Origin: Aldrovandia affinis
Lineage: Eukaryota; Chordata; Actinopteri; Notacanthiformes; Halosauridae
Length of the DNA stretch: 64,000 bases
Reading direction: 5' to 3'
Assembly (NCBI GenBank): GCA_029706075.1
Contig: JAINUG010000167.1
Location: forward strand, 2,223,201 to 2,287,200
Position numbers and translations under genes: made by a program. Each line of letters opens with the position of its first letter. Positions within the stretch are counted from its first letter, which is position 1. Below are positions 12,140 to 22,469 of this stretch, piece by piece. The notes under the pieces were generated by a model. That model was not told the origin of the DNA and made no database searches. It saw only the letters and a list, made by a program, of their open reading frames with translations.

Positions 12140-12240
12140 CAAGATGCCAGAGAGGTGTGGCTGTTGAACCCCTGAGCAAGGTACTTTCCCCGAATGACTT
12201 TATTTAGCATCCAGCTGTATAAATGAATAATACCTAAGTG
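12140..12240 (+). mobile_element. V-SINE-like fragment (central part)
   Basis: CCCCTGAGCAAGGTACTTTC and CATCCAGCTGTATAAATGAA match the central region of the SINE at 34723-34950. Head and tail are missing. Confidence 0.6.
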
Positions 12241-12242
12241 AT

Positions 12243-12470
12243 AAAAGTCTATTTATTTTGATTTGCCCTCCCCCACATGAACTCGCCGCCCGTCTCTATG
12301 AGGCAAACTAATTCTCAGAGGGCAGCGAACTCCGCTTCCTTTGAGATGGATTTCGCCCATCCACATTCTGGAGACATCCTTACATGCTTCTCAGCGAGTT
12401 CATGCCGGCTCACCCTCCCCCTTCCCCCTTCCTCCTTTCCCCTTCCTGCTGGGGTGGGTTATTTTAAACA
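12243..12470 (-). mobile_element. SINE family B, 5'-truncated
   Basis: Same tail and body as 34362-34722 (TATTTATTTTGATTTGCCCT, GAGGGCAGCGAACTCCGC, GCCGGCTCACCCTCCCCC). The tRNA-like head is missing; the sequence passes into CT-rich DNA and then unrelated sequence. Confidence 0.75.
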
Positions 12471-12544
12471 CTGCACTGAACAGTCACACAGTGACCTGTG
12501 GATGCCCAGGGACTCCAGACATTACATATTACATAATAATAATA

Positions 12545-12698
12545 ATATATAATATATGCCATTTACCAGACACTTCTGTCCAAAGCGACTTACAGTAGTG
12601 AATGCATACATTTTTCAGTATATGGCTCCAGTGGGAATCGAACCCACAACCTAAGCATTGTCAGCACCGTGGTCTATTTACTGAGCTACACAAAACCA
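12545..12698 (-). mobile_element. tRNA-derived SINE, family D, full length
   Basis: On the minus strand: TGTGTAGCTCAGTAAATAG (A-box region), GGTTGTGGGTTCGATTCCCA (B box), then a short body and the tail GTCGCTTTGGACAGAAGTGT ending CTGGTAAATGGC. The head resembles a complete tRNA but the body and tail show it is a SINE. Confidence 0.8.
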
Positions 12699-13406
12699 CA
12701 TGTCCATAATGTCCATGCAAGCAGAATGCATGTCCATAATGAGGAAGGCACAAGTATGTATATTAACACGGCTGCATCCCTCTCCCAATGAGAGGAGGGT
12801 GCGGTCCTACCTAGGCCGGTATCACATTCGTATTGGCAGGGAAGGAGCTCTCTGAATAGTTTCCACGGTAACCCAGGGCTAAAACTGCAGTCAGGGTTCA
12901 CTTCCTTCTCCCCAGAACCTGACAGACAGTACAGCTGTTCCCATGGAGATGAGGAACTAAGTGCACGAGTGTGTATGTGTGTGTGCTTGTGTGTGTCCCT
13001 ATGTGGTGAGTGCATGTGTATGTGTGTTTAACTGTGTGCATCGTATCACAGTTGTGTGCATCACATCGCACACAAAGACCTACACACTTTTCTAAGTCAA
13101 GAGGATCTTATAAATGATGCTGTTAACACCACCGTGTCCCTGTAAAAGAGCATGGGTCTCTTAAAGAAAGAGCGAAGTGTCACACACAGAGAATAATGCT
13201 AGATTTACTCTGAAGCTTCTCACCATTGATGGGACTGCAGTGGCCTGTTCACTTGGCATTTCTGAATGGACAACACATCCATCTTCTCACCATCACCAGG
13301 TTGTATACATTTTGGTGTATGCATATAGACAATTTAAAAACCCTCTCATTCAAACTTTTTGCAAAGGGGGTATTTATAGTGTCCTCAAATCCCATGAATA
13401 ACTTTC

Positions 13407-13440
<34 letters not shown>

Positions 13441-14228
13441 TAAATATGTTTTTTGTTTCACTACGTTCTTCTGAGTTATTTGTCTTTCCCGATGGTGACT
13501 TTTATGTGTGTGTTACCTCATTTTGTGCCCCAGTGAAACTGGAAGCCATGGGAGGCCAAAATGCAGTTCCCTAAGATTGAGATTAACTTTAAAAAGGTTC
13601 ATATTAATGCAGATTTATTTGTATAAAATTGTATTTAAAATAATTAATTAAGAATTAATAAGTTAATAATGTAACTTTACAATTTTCTGAGCATACTATA
13701 TAGCTCCTGTAATATCAATTGTATTGTTTATTTTATATGCCAATCCTTCCTCATTTTTATCAGGGTTGTTTTGGAGGGCGCTGTATTTACACATGCACAC
13801 ACACAACATTGCAGTCTCGATTGAAAAGCAGAAAAATTTATGCTGAGTTCTTAGACATCATACCTACCAAAATTGAAATGAAGTATATATCAGCCAGTAT
13901 CTGTGCTTACAAAAATAGCCTATAGATGAGGCATTCTGTCGATGAGTGCTGAGGTACAGAGGCAGGGGATCTCATTGAGGCACAACACAGGGGTTATGTA
14001 GCAGCACTTATGTCTCTCTCTCTCCCTCATTTGGAAAATATTTGGTCAAATTTACCCTGAAAGTAGATCAAACAGCATTGATATTTCATATTTACCCTTC
14101 AGGGAATACTGTATGTATGTATATGAATATACATTGATATTTCATATCCATCCTTCAGGGAATATTATATGTGTATGAATATAAGAAATAGCTTTACCTT
14201 TGGAAGCTTATTTTTACCACGTCTAATA
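12699..14228. other. Intergenic, microsatellites only
   Basis: GT-rich run near 12966-13025 and a TA run at 13408-13442. A two-copy tandem duplication of about 54 bp lies at 14077-14184 (ATTGATATTTCATAT... repeated). No gene seen. Confidence 0.6.
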
Positions 14229-15458
14229 CACTGCCCGTCCCCCAAAAGTCACACACTCTAATATTTCGTTGGACCGCCTTTAGCTTTGATTACGGCATGC
14301 ATTCGCCGTGGTATCGTTTCGATAAGCTTCTGCAATGTCACAACATTTATTTCCGTCCAGAGTTGCATTAAATTGTATTGCTGATGGGAGAGTCAGACCG
14401 CTGCGCAAAGTCTTCTCCAGCACATCCCAAAGATTCTCAATGGGGTTAAGGTCTGGACTCTGTGGTGGCCAATCCATGTGTGAAAATGATGTCTCATGCT
14501 CCCTGAACTACTCTTTCACAATTTGAGCCCGATGAATCATGGCATTGTCATCTTGGAATATGCCCGTGCCATCAGGGAAGAAAAAATCCATTGATGGAAA
14601 AACCTGGTCATTCAGTATATTCAGGTAGTCAGCTGACCTCATTCTTTGAGCACATAACGTTGCTGAACCTAGACCTGATCAACTGCAGCAACCCCAGATC
14701 ATAACACTGCCCCCACAGGCTTGTACAGTAGGCACTAGGCATGATGGGTGCATCACTTCATCCGCCTCTCTTCTTACCCTGATGCGCCCATCACTCTGTA
14801 ACAGGGTAAATCTGGACTCATCAGACCACATGACCTTCTTCCATTGCTCCAGAGTCCAATCTTTATGCTCCCTAGCAAATTGAAGCCTTTTTTCAGATTA
14901 GCCTCACTGACAAGTGGTTTTTTTAAGGCTGCACAGCTGTTTAGTCCCAAACCCTTGAGTTCCCTTCGCATTGTGCGTGTGGAATGCTCTTAATTTCTCT
15001 ATTAAACATAGCCGTGAGTTCTACTGTTGATTTTTTACGATATGATTTCACCAAATGTTTAAGTGATCGCCGATCATGATCATTCAAGATTTTTTTCCGA
15101 CCACATTTCTTCCTCAAAGATGATGGTTCACCACTATCCTTCCAGGTTTTAATAATGCGTTGGACAGTTCTTAACCCAATTTTAGTCATTTCAGCAACCT
15201 CCTTAGTTTTTTTCTTTGCTTGATGCAGGCCAATAATTTGACCCTTCTGAAACAGATTAACATATTTTCCACGACCACAGAATATGTCTTCCGACATGGT
15301 TGTTTAAGAAGTGAGAAGATACTCACTGCATCAGTTAGGGTTAAATAACTTGTTGCCAGCTAAAACATATAAATCACTGCAGTAATTATCCAATGGAAGG
15401 CTCTTACCTATTTGCTTAGTTAAATCCAGGTGGTGACTTTTCTTTTGGCCAGGCAGTG
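14229..15458 (-). mobile_element. Tc1-like DNA transposon, degenerate
   Basis: Bounded by TA on both sides (14227-14228 and 15459-15460). The ends are short inverted repeats: left CACTGCCCGTCCCCCAAAAG, right (reverse complement) CACTGCCTGGCCAAAAGAAA. The length of 1230 bp is normal for Tc1-like elements. It contains broken transposase sequence on the minus strand. Confidence 0.9.
14280..15297 (-). pseudogene. Tc1-like transposase, frameshifted relic
   Basis: N-terminal part (15297-14941) has a helix-turn-helix region (GQIIGLHQAKKKTKEVAEMT, GLRTVQRIIKTWKDSG) typical of the paired-like DNA-binding domain of Tc1 transposases. The C-terminal part (14477-14280) has [20 protein letters not shown], which holds the last catalytic acid of the DDE triad. 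Frame changes and stops between them remove a continuous reading frame, so it is inactive. Known role: cut-and-paste transposition into TA sites. Confidence 0.85.
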
Positions 15459-15642
15459 TATTTGTAGACCACGTTTTGTAGACAGCCTCTTTTGGTTTTG
15501 TGTTATTACAGTAAACAAGCCTGGCAGTGCTTCTGTCAGTGTTTGTGCACATCATGGTCAGTAATTATGTATGTCTGTCAACAGGCAGTCTGGCCTGTGA
15601 CTGAAGAAATAGAGACAGGAAGAGACGGAGAAATGGAAAGGG

Positions 15643-15723
15643 GATAGAGATAGAGAGATAGAGATAGAGATAGATAGAGATAGAGATAGAGATAGAGATA
15701 GAGATAGAGATAGAGATAGAGAT

Positions 15724-15780
<57 letters not shown>
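15643..15780. repeat. (GAGATA)n then (GA)n microsatellite
   Basis: Roughly 140 bp of GATAGA-type repeats passing to a pure GA run. It produces a spurious Ser-Leu repeat frame on the minus strand. Confidence 0.95.
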
Positions 15781-15783
<3 letters not shown>

Positions 15784-16284
15784 TTACATTTTATAAATTG
15801 CCATGGTATCATCACAGTTTGCTGTTTCGCCGCATGTGACTTTAGGACTCCCAGATTTGATTGCCTAAATATGATGTCAATTAATGAGCAGCACTCTCTC
15901 CTCTCGTTGGAGTATGACACTCAATAGATAAACCTGGTCATAGTAAACAGGGTAGCCAAAGGCACAACCTGCTGAAAATGTGAGTGAATGTCTGTTCCCA
16001 CATGACCTGATGTCCTTCTCAGAACACTGAGACAGCAGTATGCCACATATGGGTCTCTTTGGGATTGTCATTGCCGACACAGAGCTACTTCTATGTGTCA
16101 GTGCCAGGGTTGCTGTCTATTAGAAGTCACTGTGTGTTTCAGGGCCACAGGGCCACATCAGTGTGCATAGGCGTACTTGCCTATGCGCTACACTCTCTTT
16201 ACTCGATTAATTTTGCATTTGACCTCCAAGAGCCAGTGTCCTGAACCGTATACCCAGACATAGGAAGAGTGAAAAAAGCCATTA
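15781..16284. other. Intergenic, nothing recognised
   Basis: No gene, RNA or repeat that I can support. Confidence 0.5.
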
Positions 16285-16624
16285 AATAACCTTGTTTGAA
16301 ACCCAACTGTACCAGACCGGCCCTGCTGGGGAGCCCTGATCGGGGGCGACGTTTGGCTGTCCGCCCCAGGGGGAGGGTGAGCCGGCATGAGTTTAAGGTT
16401 GACTCCAAAACGTGGGTGGGCGAATTCCGTCTCAATGAAGGCGGAAAGCTTTAAGGTGGAGGGCTTGAAGGGTAGCTGCCGTCGGAGAATTAGCTTGACT
16501 CGTAGAGCCGAGTGGTGAACTCGTGTGGGGTGGACAAATCAAAATAAATAGAGGGTATATTTGGCTACTAAATTGAGAGAAAAATGGGAAAAAATCTGAA
16601 AAAAATAAATAAAAATAATAATAA
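16285..16624 (+). mobile_element. SINE family B, plus strand, head partly lost
   Basis: Begins within the tRNA-like head (TTTGAAACCCAACTGTACCA), then CCTGATCGGGGGCGACG, GGCTGTCCGCCCCAGGGG, AGCCGGCATGAGTTT, and a tail GGCTACTAAATTGAGAGAAA ending in an A-rich AATAAT run. Confidence 0.8.
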
Positions 16625-17513
16625 TCTTGCTCCCTGGTGGAATCCTCCTCCTGTTTGATTATCTCACACTGTGGGCTCGCTGTCCCAATAGCAGTGACCA
16701 GCTATTGCCTTGAATAACCCCCATGTGATTACACTGTGTTGTATTTATACAGCAAGTTTAGGTTATGAATAATTATTATCATTTATTCTTTTGGCAGACA
16801 CTCTTATCCAAAGCAATTTACAAAGCCACTATGACAAGATACAGACCGTATAGTGATATTGTTGTGTAAACTTCTTGCAATGATAACTTTACAAAAGAGC
16901 ATGCATAATGTGGGGTTATGTTTTGTAGCTACTGAGGTAAAAGTAATGGTTAGGGATCATGGCAGAAGTGTTGTAGGAATAGGGTTCTGGTTAAGGTTAA
17001 GGGACTGGCATGGACAAAAAGGAACATTTAGTCATTCAAAATAATTGTAAGCTCACACACTGCTTTCACAAAGTTCCCAGAGTAATTATACTCCTGCAGG
17101 GGATTGAGGTTCCTGAGGGTAAGGAAGGGTTCGGCAGCTGCTGATGATGAGGGAAAGAGGGAGGAAGGCCTCTGAGAATGGCCGTTTTAATGAAAGATCT
17201 ATGGCTCCATGTTTTCTATTCCCGTTATACCAGTGGCAATTTCTTTAACACAACGAGGGAAGCTTGGCTTCCCCTATAATTTTCTGGGGGAAGGGAAATA
17301 TTCTTTAAATACAACATTAATAAACATTTTTGCTTAATATCTATTAAAAAAAATACCACTGTTAATCATTTCTATTTTAAATTGATCTCTTGGAGTTTGA
17401 AAGTTAGCCACAGTAGTTAGCTAATGTTAGATAATTGTATTGATTTGTCAGTCTGCTAACTTGCTTGGGCTAGCTTAGCTAACGGTAGCTAGCTAGCTGA
17501 CGTTTGCAGTTCA
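16625..17513. other. Intergenic with a SINE-tail fragment
   Basis: 16770-16830 has the L2-type tail in inverse orientation (TTTGGCAGACACTCTTATCC). The rest shows only TTAGCTAGC-rich sequence common in fish and no gene. Confidence 0.5.
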
Positions 17514-18727
17514 GGGCCCGTATTCACAAATAATTTTAAGGGTAAAAGTTGGTCGTAACTCCGGAATTTAGGAGCAAGTCCCAAAAATAATGGACGTGTC
17601 ACTCATAAATGTAGGAGTCCTAAATTTTTGGGATAAGAGTATTTCACAAAGGGTGTGAGAGCTAAAAACAGCTCCTAAGTCCAGGAGAAGTTAGAAGCAG
17701 GCAAGAGGACTTATAAGTCGCTAAAGACCTACTCACGGCGATCCGAAAATCTGCTGCGGCCGCAATCGTTGTCGCAATCGCGTCAACACTGGAGATATTG
17801 AATGATACAGAGCTCATAAAAAGGTACCGCCTCAATCGCGAGGGTATTATATATATAATATTATATATATTAGATACCCTCAGATTGTTTACGGGATGCA
17901 GACATGTAACCAATTGACTAGTCAGTATTCTTGGTTTCATGTTAACTCAGTGACACGTAGCCTACATTGTATTTTAGAATCTTTATTAGAATATAATAGG
18001 GGTGCATCGGATCATTTTTCGGATCAGCAAAAATAATAATAACGGGACCAAAGGCGCGTTTCGAATGAATGATCATTTCAGTTTTTCAATGTAAGTTATT
18101 TCACTAAATCTTTATTCGAAAATTTCACAAAATATATTTTTAGATTCAGTACGCCTTAGGCGATGTAACTAGGGTGGTCTTATGCCTGAATTAATTTAAT
18201 AAAAAAATAAAAGATCGCTAATGTTTCAATTCTATTTAATTCGGTCGCGTTTCTAAAAACATGCCTCCCAGAAAGGCATTTAGTATGAAAAACAAAGCAA
18301 ACCAAAACATACATGGTTGTCTATCTCTTCACTGTAACTCTGCATCAAGATTTAGGGAATTGTTACTGTAAAAACAGCGGCAGAAAAACTACCGTATTGA
18401 CCCGAATATAAGACGATGCGACTTTTTCAGACTTTTTCCTAGGAAAAACCCCGTCTTATATTCGGGTCAATACGGTATTTCTCTATGATGACCCATCCCC
18501 TATATCAGCCAATCACTGTGGGCATTCTGAGTAAGCTCGTTCATGAGAACGTCATCCCTACCAACGACGTCAACCCCGCCCTCACTCTTAGCTAGGAATT
18601 CCTTAGTAAGAGTTGGTCTTTGGAGCTTTGTGAATAGGTTTTAAGGTGGGACTCCTAACTAAAAGGTTTTAGTGCGATTTAGAAGTACTCCTAGTGGTAA
18701 GATAAAATTCTTTGTGAATACGGGCCC
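17514..18727. mobile_element. Inverted-repeat DNA element (GGGCCCGTATTCACAAA ends)
   Basis: The left end GGGCCCGTATTCACAAA is repeated exactly, inverted, at the right end (18711-18727). Similarity continues inward (AATTTTA versus GAATTTTA). The length is 1214 bp with no transposase frame. The target duplication is unclear (TCA on the left, AGA on the right). It contains a nested palindromic MITE at 18391-18476. Confidence 0.75.
18391..18476. mobile_element. 86-bp palindromic MITE nested in the 17514-18727 element
   Basis: Perfect 25-bp inverted repeats at 18391-18415 and 18452-18476 (ACCGTATTGACCCGAATATA...), separated by only 36 bp and flanked by T on the left and A on the right, consistent with TA flanks. 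The transcript would fold into one hairpin. Confidence 0.85.
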
Positions 18728-20211
18728 AGATCAAACATGAGATAGATTTTACCTAGCTGTGATGTGGATCGAAGGTGGAAGAGCCACACGCAGATTTCAC
18801 GAATATCTAAAAGCTGAACACGAGCGATCAGCCACTAAGTCTGTGAACAGATTAGGGAGCGGGGGGAAAATGGAAGGACAAAGAAAATAAAACAACAGAA
18901 AATAACCCAATAAGGTAGAGGTAGAGGTAAGAAAATAAAATGGCTTTTGAGACTTTAGCTCTGGAGAACTTTAGCCCAATAAACAAAGTATAAATCTCGA
19001 AAGGAAAACCACCAAAGTGGTTAGCTTAAAACCTTTAGGTAGGATAAGATCATTCTTCCTAAAAGGTTACCACAAAGTGGTGACGCTAAACCTTTAAGTA
19101 GAGATAACAAGCAGTACCTTCTCTCTTTAACTGAGAGAACCACAGAGTGGTGAAACTAAACCTTAGTTCAGAATACCGGCTAGAGTGTAACAATAGTTTA
19201 CACAGAAGCATGAGGGAAATGTAGAAGCATTGTATGAGGGAAATAGAGACCTTAAATAAGAGGTGGAATTAACACTGATAACCCTCAGCTGAAAGTGATC
19301 GGAAAACTCACAGACAAAAGACCATATAAGGATGACGGAAATGACAATGATTCCTCAAGCAAAACAAGAGAAAACAGACCATCACATGATCACGCGCCCT
19401 CCAGAGGCCGAACGAGGTAATACCGTGACACTAGCTAGCAACTTAGCATGACATTTTAGAAGAAAGTATTTGTATATTCACCATGTCAAATAATATGTTG
19501 CAGTTTTGTTCTAACTAAAGTTAGCTACTAGTTAATGTTTTCTAGCAGAGAATTTGTCTAATTTTGCAAGTTTCAACTGAACTGGGCTAATGTTAGCTAG
19601 CTAGCTTACTGCTTGACATTGAGGATTGTGAAGTCTGAGAAAACCCCTCGTCTGTGAGACTGACACTACAGGGCACCTTGTTAAGAAAGAAAGAAGACCT
19701 TTGCTTACAAGGTAAGGGGACAGCCCATCATATGTTTTTTGATATGTTGCAAAATTAATGTGTTAGCTTTTACCATAATTATGGAAATTATTTAGCTGCC
19801 ATACCCTATATTGTTTTTCTATTAGAGTTGACATTTAAAGGTAAACTATTTCTTTGTGAGGCTAGTATTACCAAGTGTACCAAAATGTATTTACTGTTAT
19901 GCTGAATAACATTTGCATTGCCTATGTTCCAAGTCTTTAATAAACTGCCAATTGATCTCTTTATTTGTTTCTAACGTTTTATCAAAGTACTAATTTGATG
20001 AAAAAAGTACTAATTTGTTATTGAATGAAGATAGTAAGAAATTATATTATGTCAGGCTTTTAATATGAGGATAATCCCTGTATTTCGCAGGGGAGGCAGG
20101 CAGGCAGCATCAGGGGCAGTGAGCACATCATCATCACCATCATCATAATAACATCATCAGAGCAGCAGGGGCAGTCAGCATTATCACCGGAGTGTCAGAG
20201 AATACTACATA
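18728..20211. other. Intergenic, AT-rich; contains a short degenerate repeat
   Basis: No gene. 19009-19170 contains three diverged copies of a hairpin-like motif (separate entry). Near 19390-19430 a short GC-richer segment (GCGCCCTCCAGAGGCCGAAC) stands out, but I cannot identify it. Confidence 0.5.
19009..19170 (+). repeat. Three diverged copies of an ACCACAAAGTGGTG motif block
   Basis: ACCACCAAAGTGGTTAGCTT at 19009, ACCACAAAGTGGTGACGC at 19069 and ACCACAGAGTGGTGAAAC at 19139, each followed by CTAAACCTT-like sequence. Spacing is 60 and 70 bp. Each core (ACCAC / GTGGT) is a short inverted repeat that could form a hairpin. The origin is unknown. Confidence 0.7.
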
Positions 20212-20395
20212 CTACATTTTACATTTAAATTGACATTTTAGGCATTTAGCAGACACTCTTATCCAGGGGGACTTACAATAATGTGCATTTATACATGATA
20301 AGATTAATCATAGTTAGTGCAAGAGATCAGTGTAGTAACACTGCAATAGACATCATTGTTGGCAGCTGCACACCTGTAACACAGGGAAATAAAAG
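20212..20395 (-). mobile_element. L2/SINE 3'-end fragment
   Basis: TTTAGGCATTTAGCAGACAC then TCTTATCCAGGGGGACTTAC is the complement of the teleost L2-type 3' tail. The sequence right of it resembles the untranslated 3' part rather than a tRNA head. Confidence 0.55.
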
Positions 20396-21071
20396 TTAGA
20401 CGTTTTTTAATTACAATTTTAAACATGTAAACAGTGGTAACACTGTTACATCTCTTGTTTTCCTTCAGTGTGCCTTTTGTAGGTTATTTTAGTTTTTGCA
20501 GTGAAAGATGCATGAGGCAATGGGACATGAGATGCAGTTGGTAATGGGACAGAGCAGCACGGCTGAAATCATCCCGCCTCTGTGTGCAGTTCTGCATTCA
20601 GAGCCAAGGCCCCTGGAGGTCCAGAGAACTATCTGCTCTCACCTGAGCTGATGTGTACTTACAGTTTACCCACACAGTGTTCCTCGGCACATTATTTATG
20701 TGAGCTGACGAGAGAAGAGAGATTTCAGTCCCTCGTGAAACACTGATAAAAGGACTGCTTTGAGTACCGCACAATGAGCAAGTGGAAGGGGCATAAACAG
20801 AGCCCAGCAATTGCTATATACTATTCCCAGCTCCTTCCCTTTCATGGCTTTCGAGCTTTTCGATCACAGACACTCAACAAAAAGAATGAGTGCAGACACA
20901 TATACTGTACATACAGCTTGCATACACAAAAAGAGGCCATTCCAAAGAAAACATTTTGGTGTCCATTTCATGCAATACGTTCCGCTCCCAGCAGTGAAGT
21001 CCTTCTGGACAGGAATGTGTTGCTCACTTTAAAGGTGATTAGATAACTGATTTGATTTCCATCTGAAGCTT

Positions 21072-21440
21072 TTTTTTTCTTCTTCTTTTTTTCAGATTTC
21101 TTCCCGTTTTTCTCTGAATTTGGTAGGCAATTATACCTTACCCCACAAACTCACCGCCCGCCTCCTTGGGACAAGCTAATACCTCGAGGCAACGTTCACC
21201 TCCTCTGAGACGGAACTCGCCCAACTCTGTTTACGAGGTCTCCCTCCTCGGCAAGCTTGTGCCAGCTCTACCTTCCCCCCTTCCCCTGAGGCGGGCAGCC
21301 AAACGCCACCCCCGATCAGGGCTCCCCAGTAGGGCTGGTCTGGTACAGTCGGGTTTCTAACTGCAACCGTGATAGGCAGGTCACACTCGTAAAGACCAGC
21401 CAATACGGATACGCTATACCGCTACGCTATCAGACGCCCC
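21072..21440 (-). mobile_element. SINE family B, full length with 13-bp target duplication
   Basis: Flanked by an exact direct repeat CCATCTGAAGCTT at 21059-21071 and 21441-21453. On the minus strand the head reads GCGTCTGATAGCGTAGCGG... with a B-box-like segment (GGTTGCAGTTAGAAACCC). The core includes GGCTGCCCGCCTCAGGGG. The tail complement is TTCAGATTTCTTCCCG. This is the reference full copy of the family in the window. Confidence 0.9.
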
Positions 21441-22469
21441 CCATCTGAAGCTTAATGTGAGATAGGAAGGACAGGCACTCTGCATGTACGGGGAGCTAAG
21501 AACATAAAAATAAGCTCTGATGCGCATCAGGCCGTGCATGCAGTAAGTGTGCGAGTGTACACATCAAATCAAATCAAATAAATTTGATTTGTATAGCGCT
21601 TTTCACAATTGAATTGTCACAAAACGCTTAACAGAGGGGGAACCCAGGCCTAGACCCCCCCAAAAGCAGGCTTAAAGGCAACAGTGGCAAGGAAAAACTC
21701 CCTTGATAGGGAGAAACCTTGGGAGGAACCAGACTAAAAGGGGGGGAGCCCATCTTCTTCTGGCCGGCACAGGGTGTGTCCAAAAAATACCATATCATCG
21801 TCAGTCCAAGGTGACTCAGGGCTGAATGACTTTGCGACTCCTGAGTTAGGTAGTCAGTGGGGGGGCTAAGCCATGTGAAGGGGGTCCAGATCCAGGAACT
21901 GGGGTAGGCATGGGGGTGAGGGTTGATGGGGGCAGCTCACACTTCTCGCAGGATCTAGGGCTCGGGGGCAGATGCCGGGAGAATAGAGAGAGAGAAGAGA
22001 GCATGCAGTCAAAAAAAAAGCAGTGCTATGGCCAGTAGCATTATGTAAGAGCAGGGGAGCACAAGCATAGGAAATATACAGATAGCCCCGACAGGTGTAA
22101 GCTATGGCAGCATACCTATTAGGAGAGGGACAGAGAATACACGCAGCCGAGAGAGTTCCAAACCATCCACACCCGATCAAGGATAAAGTATGGAAAGTTT
22201 CTCACTCCATAAGACACTAGGGCATGGCCTTCTCTATCTCTCCACCTAGACTATGTTTGGCAGTAGGCTAGGCTGAAAATATATGTTTTTAATCTAGACT
22301 TAAAAATTGAAACTGTGTCCGAATCCCTAACATGCTTTGGTAAACCGTTCCACAGCAGAGGAGCTCTAAAAGAGAAGGCTCTACCACCAGCTGTGCTTCT
22401 CAAAATTCTAGGGAGTAATAGATGGCCGGCTTCTTGTGTGCTTTAAAAATTAGCAACAGTACTTTATAA

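Noticed and set aside
15558-15920. 120-codon frame with Ser-Leu repeats
   Set aside because: Produced by the GA/GAGATA microsatellite.
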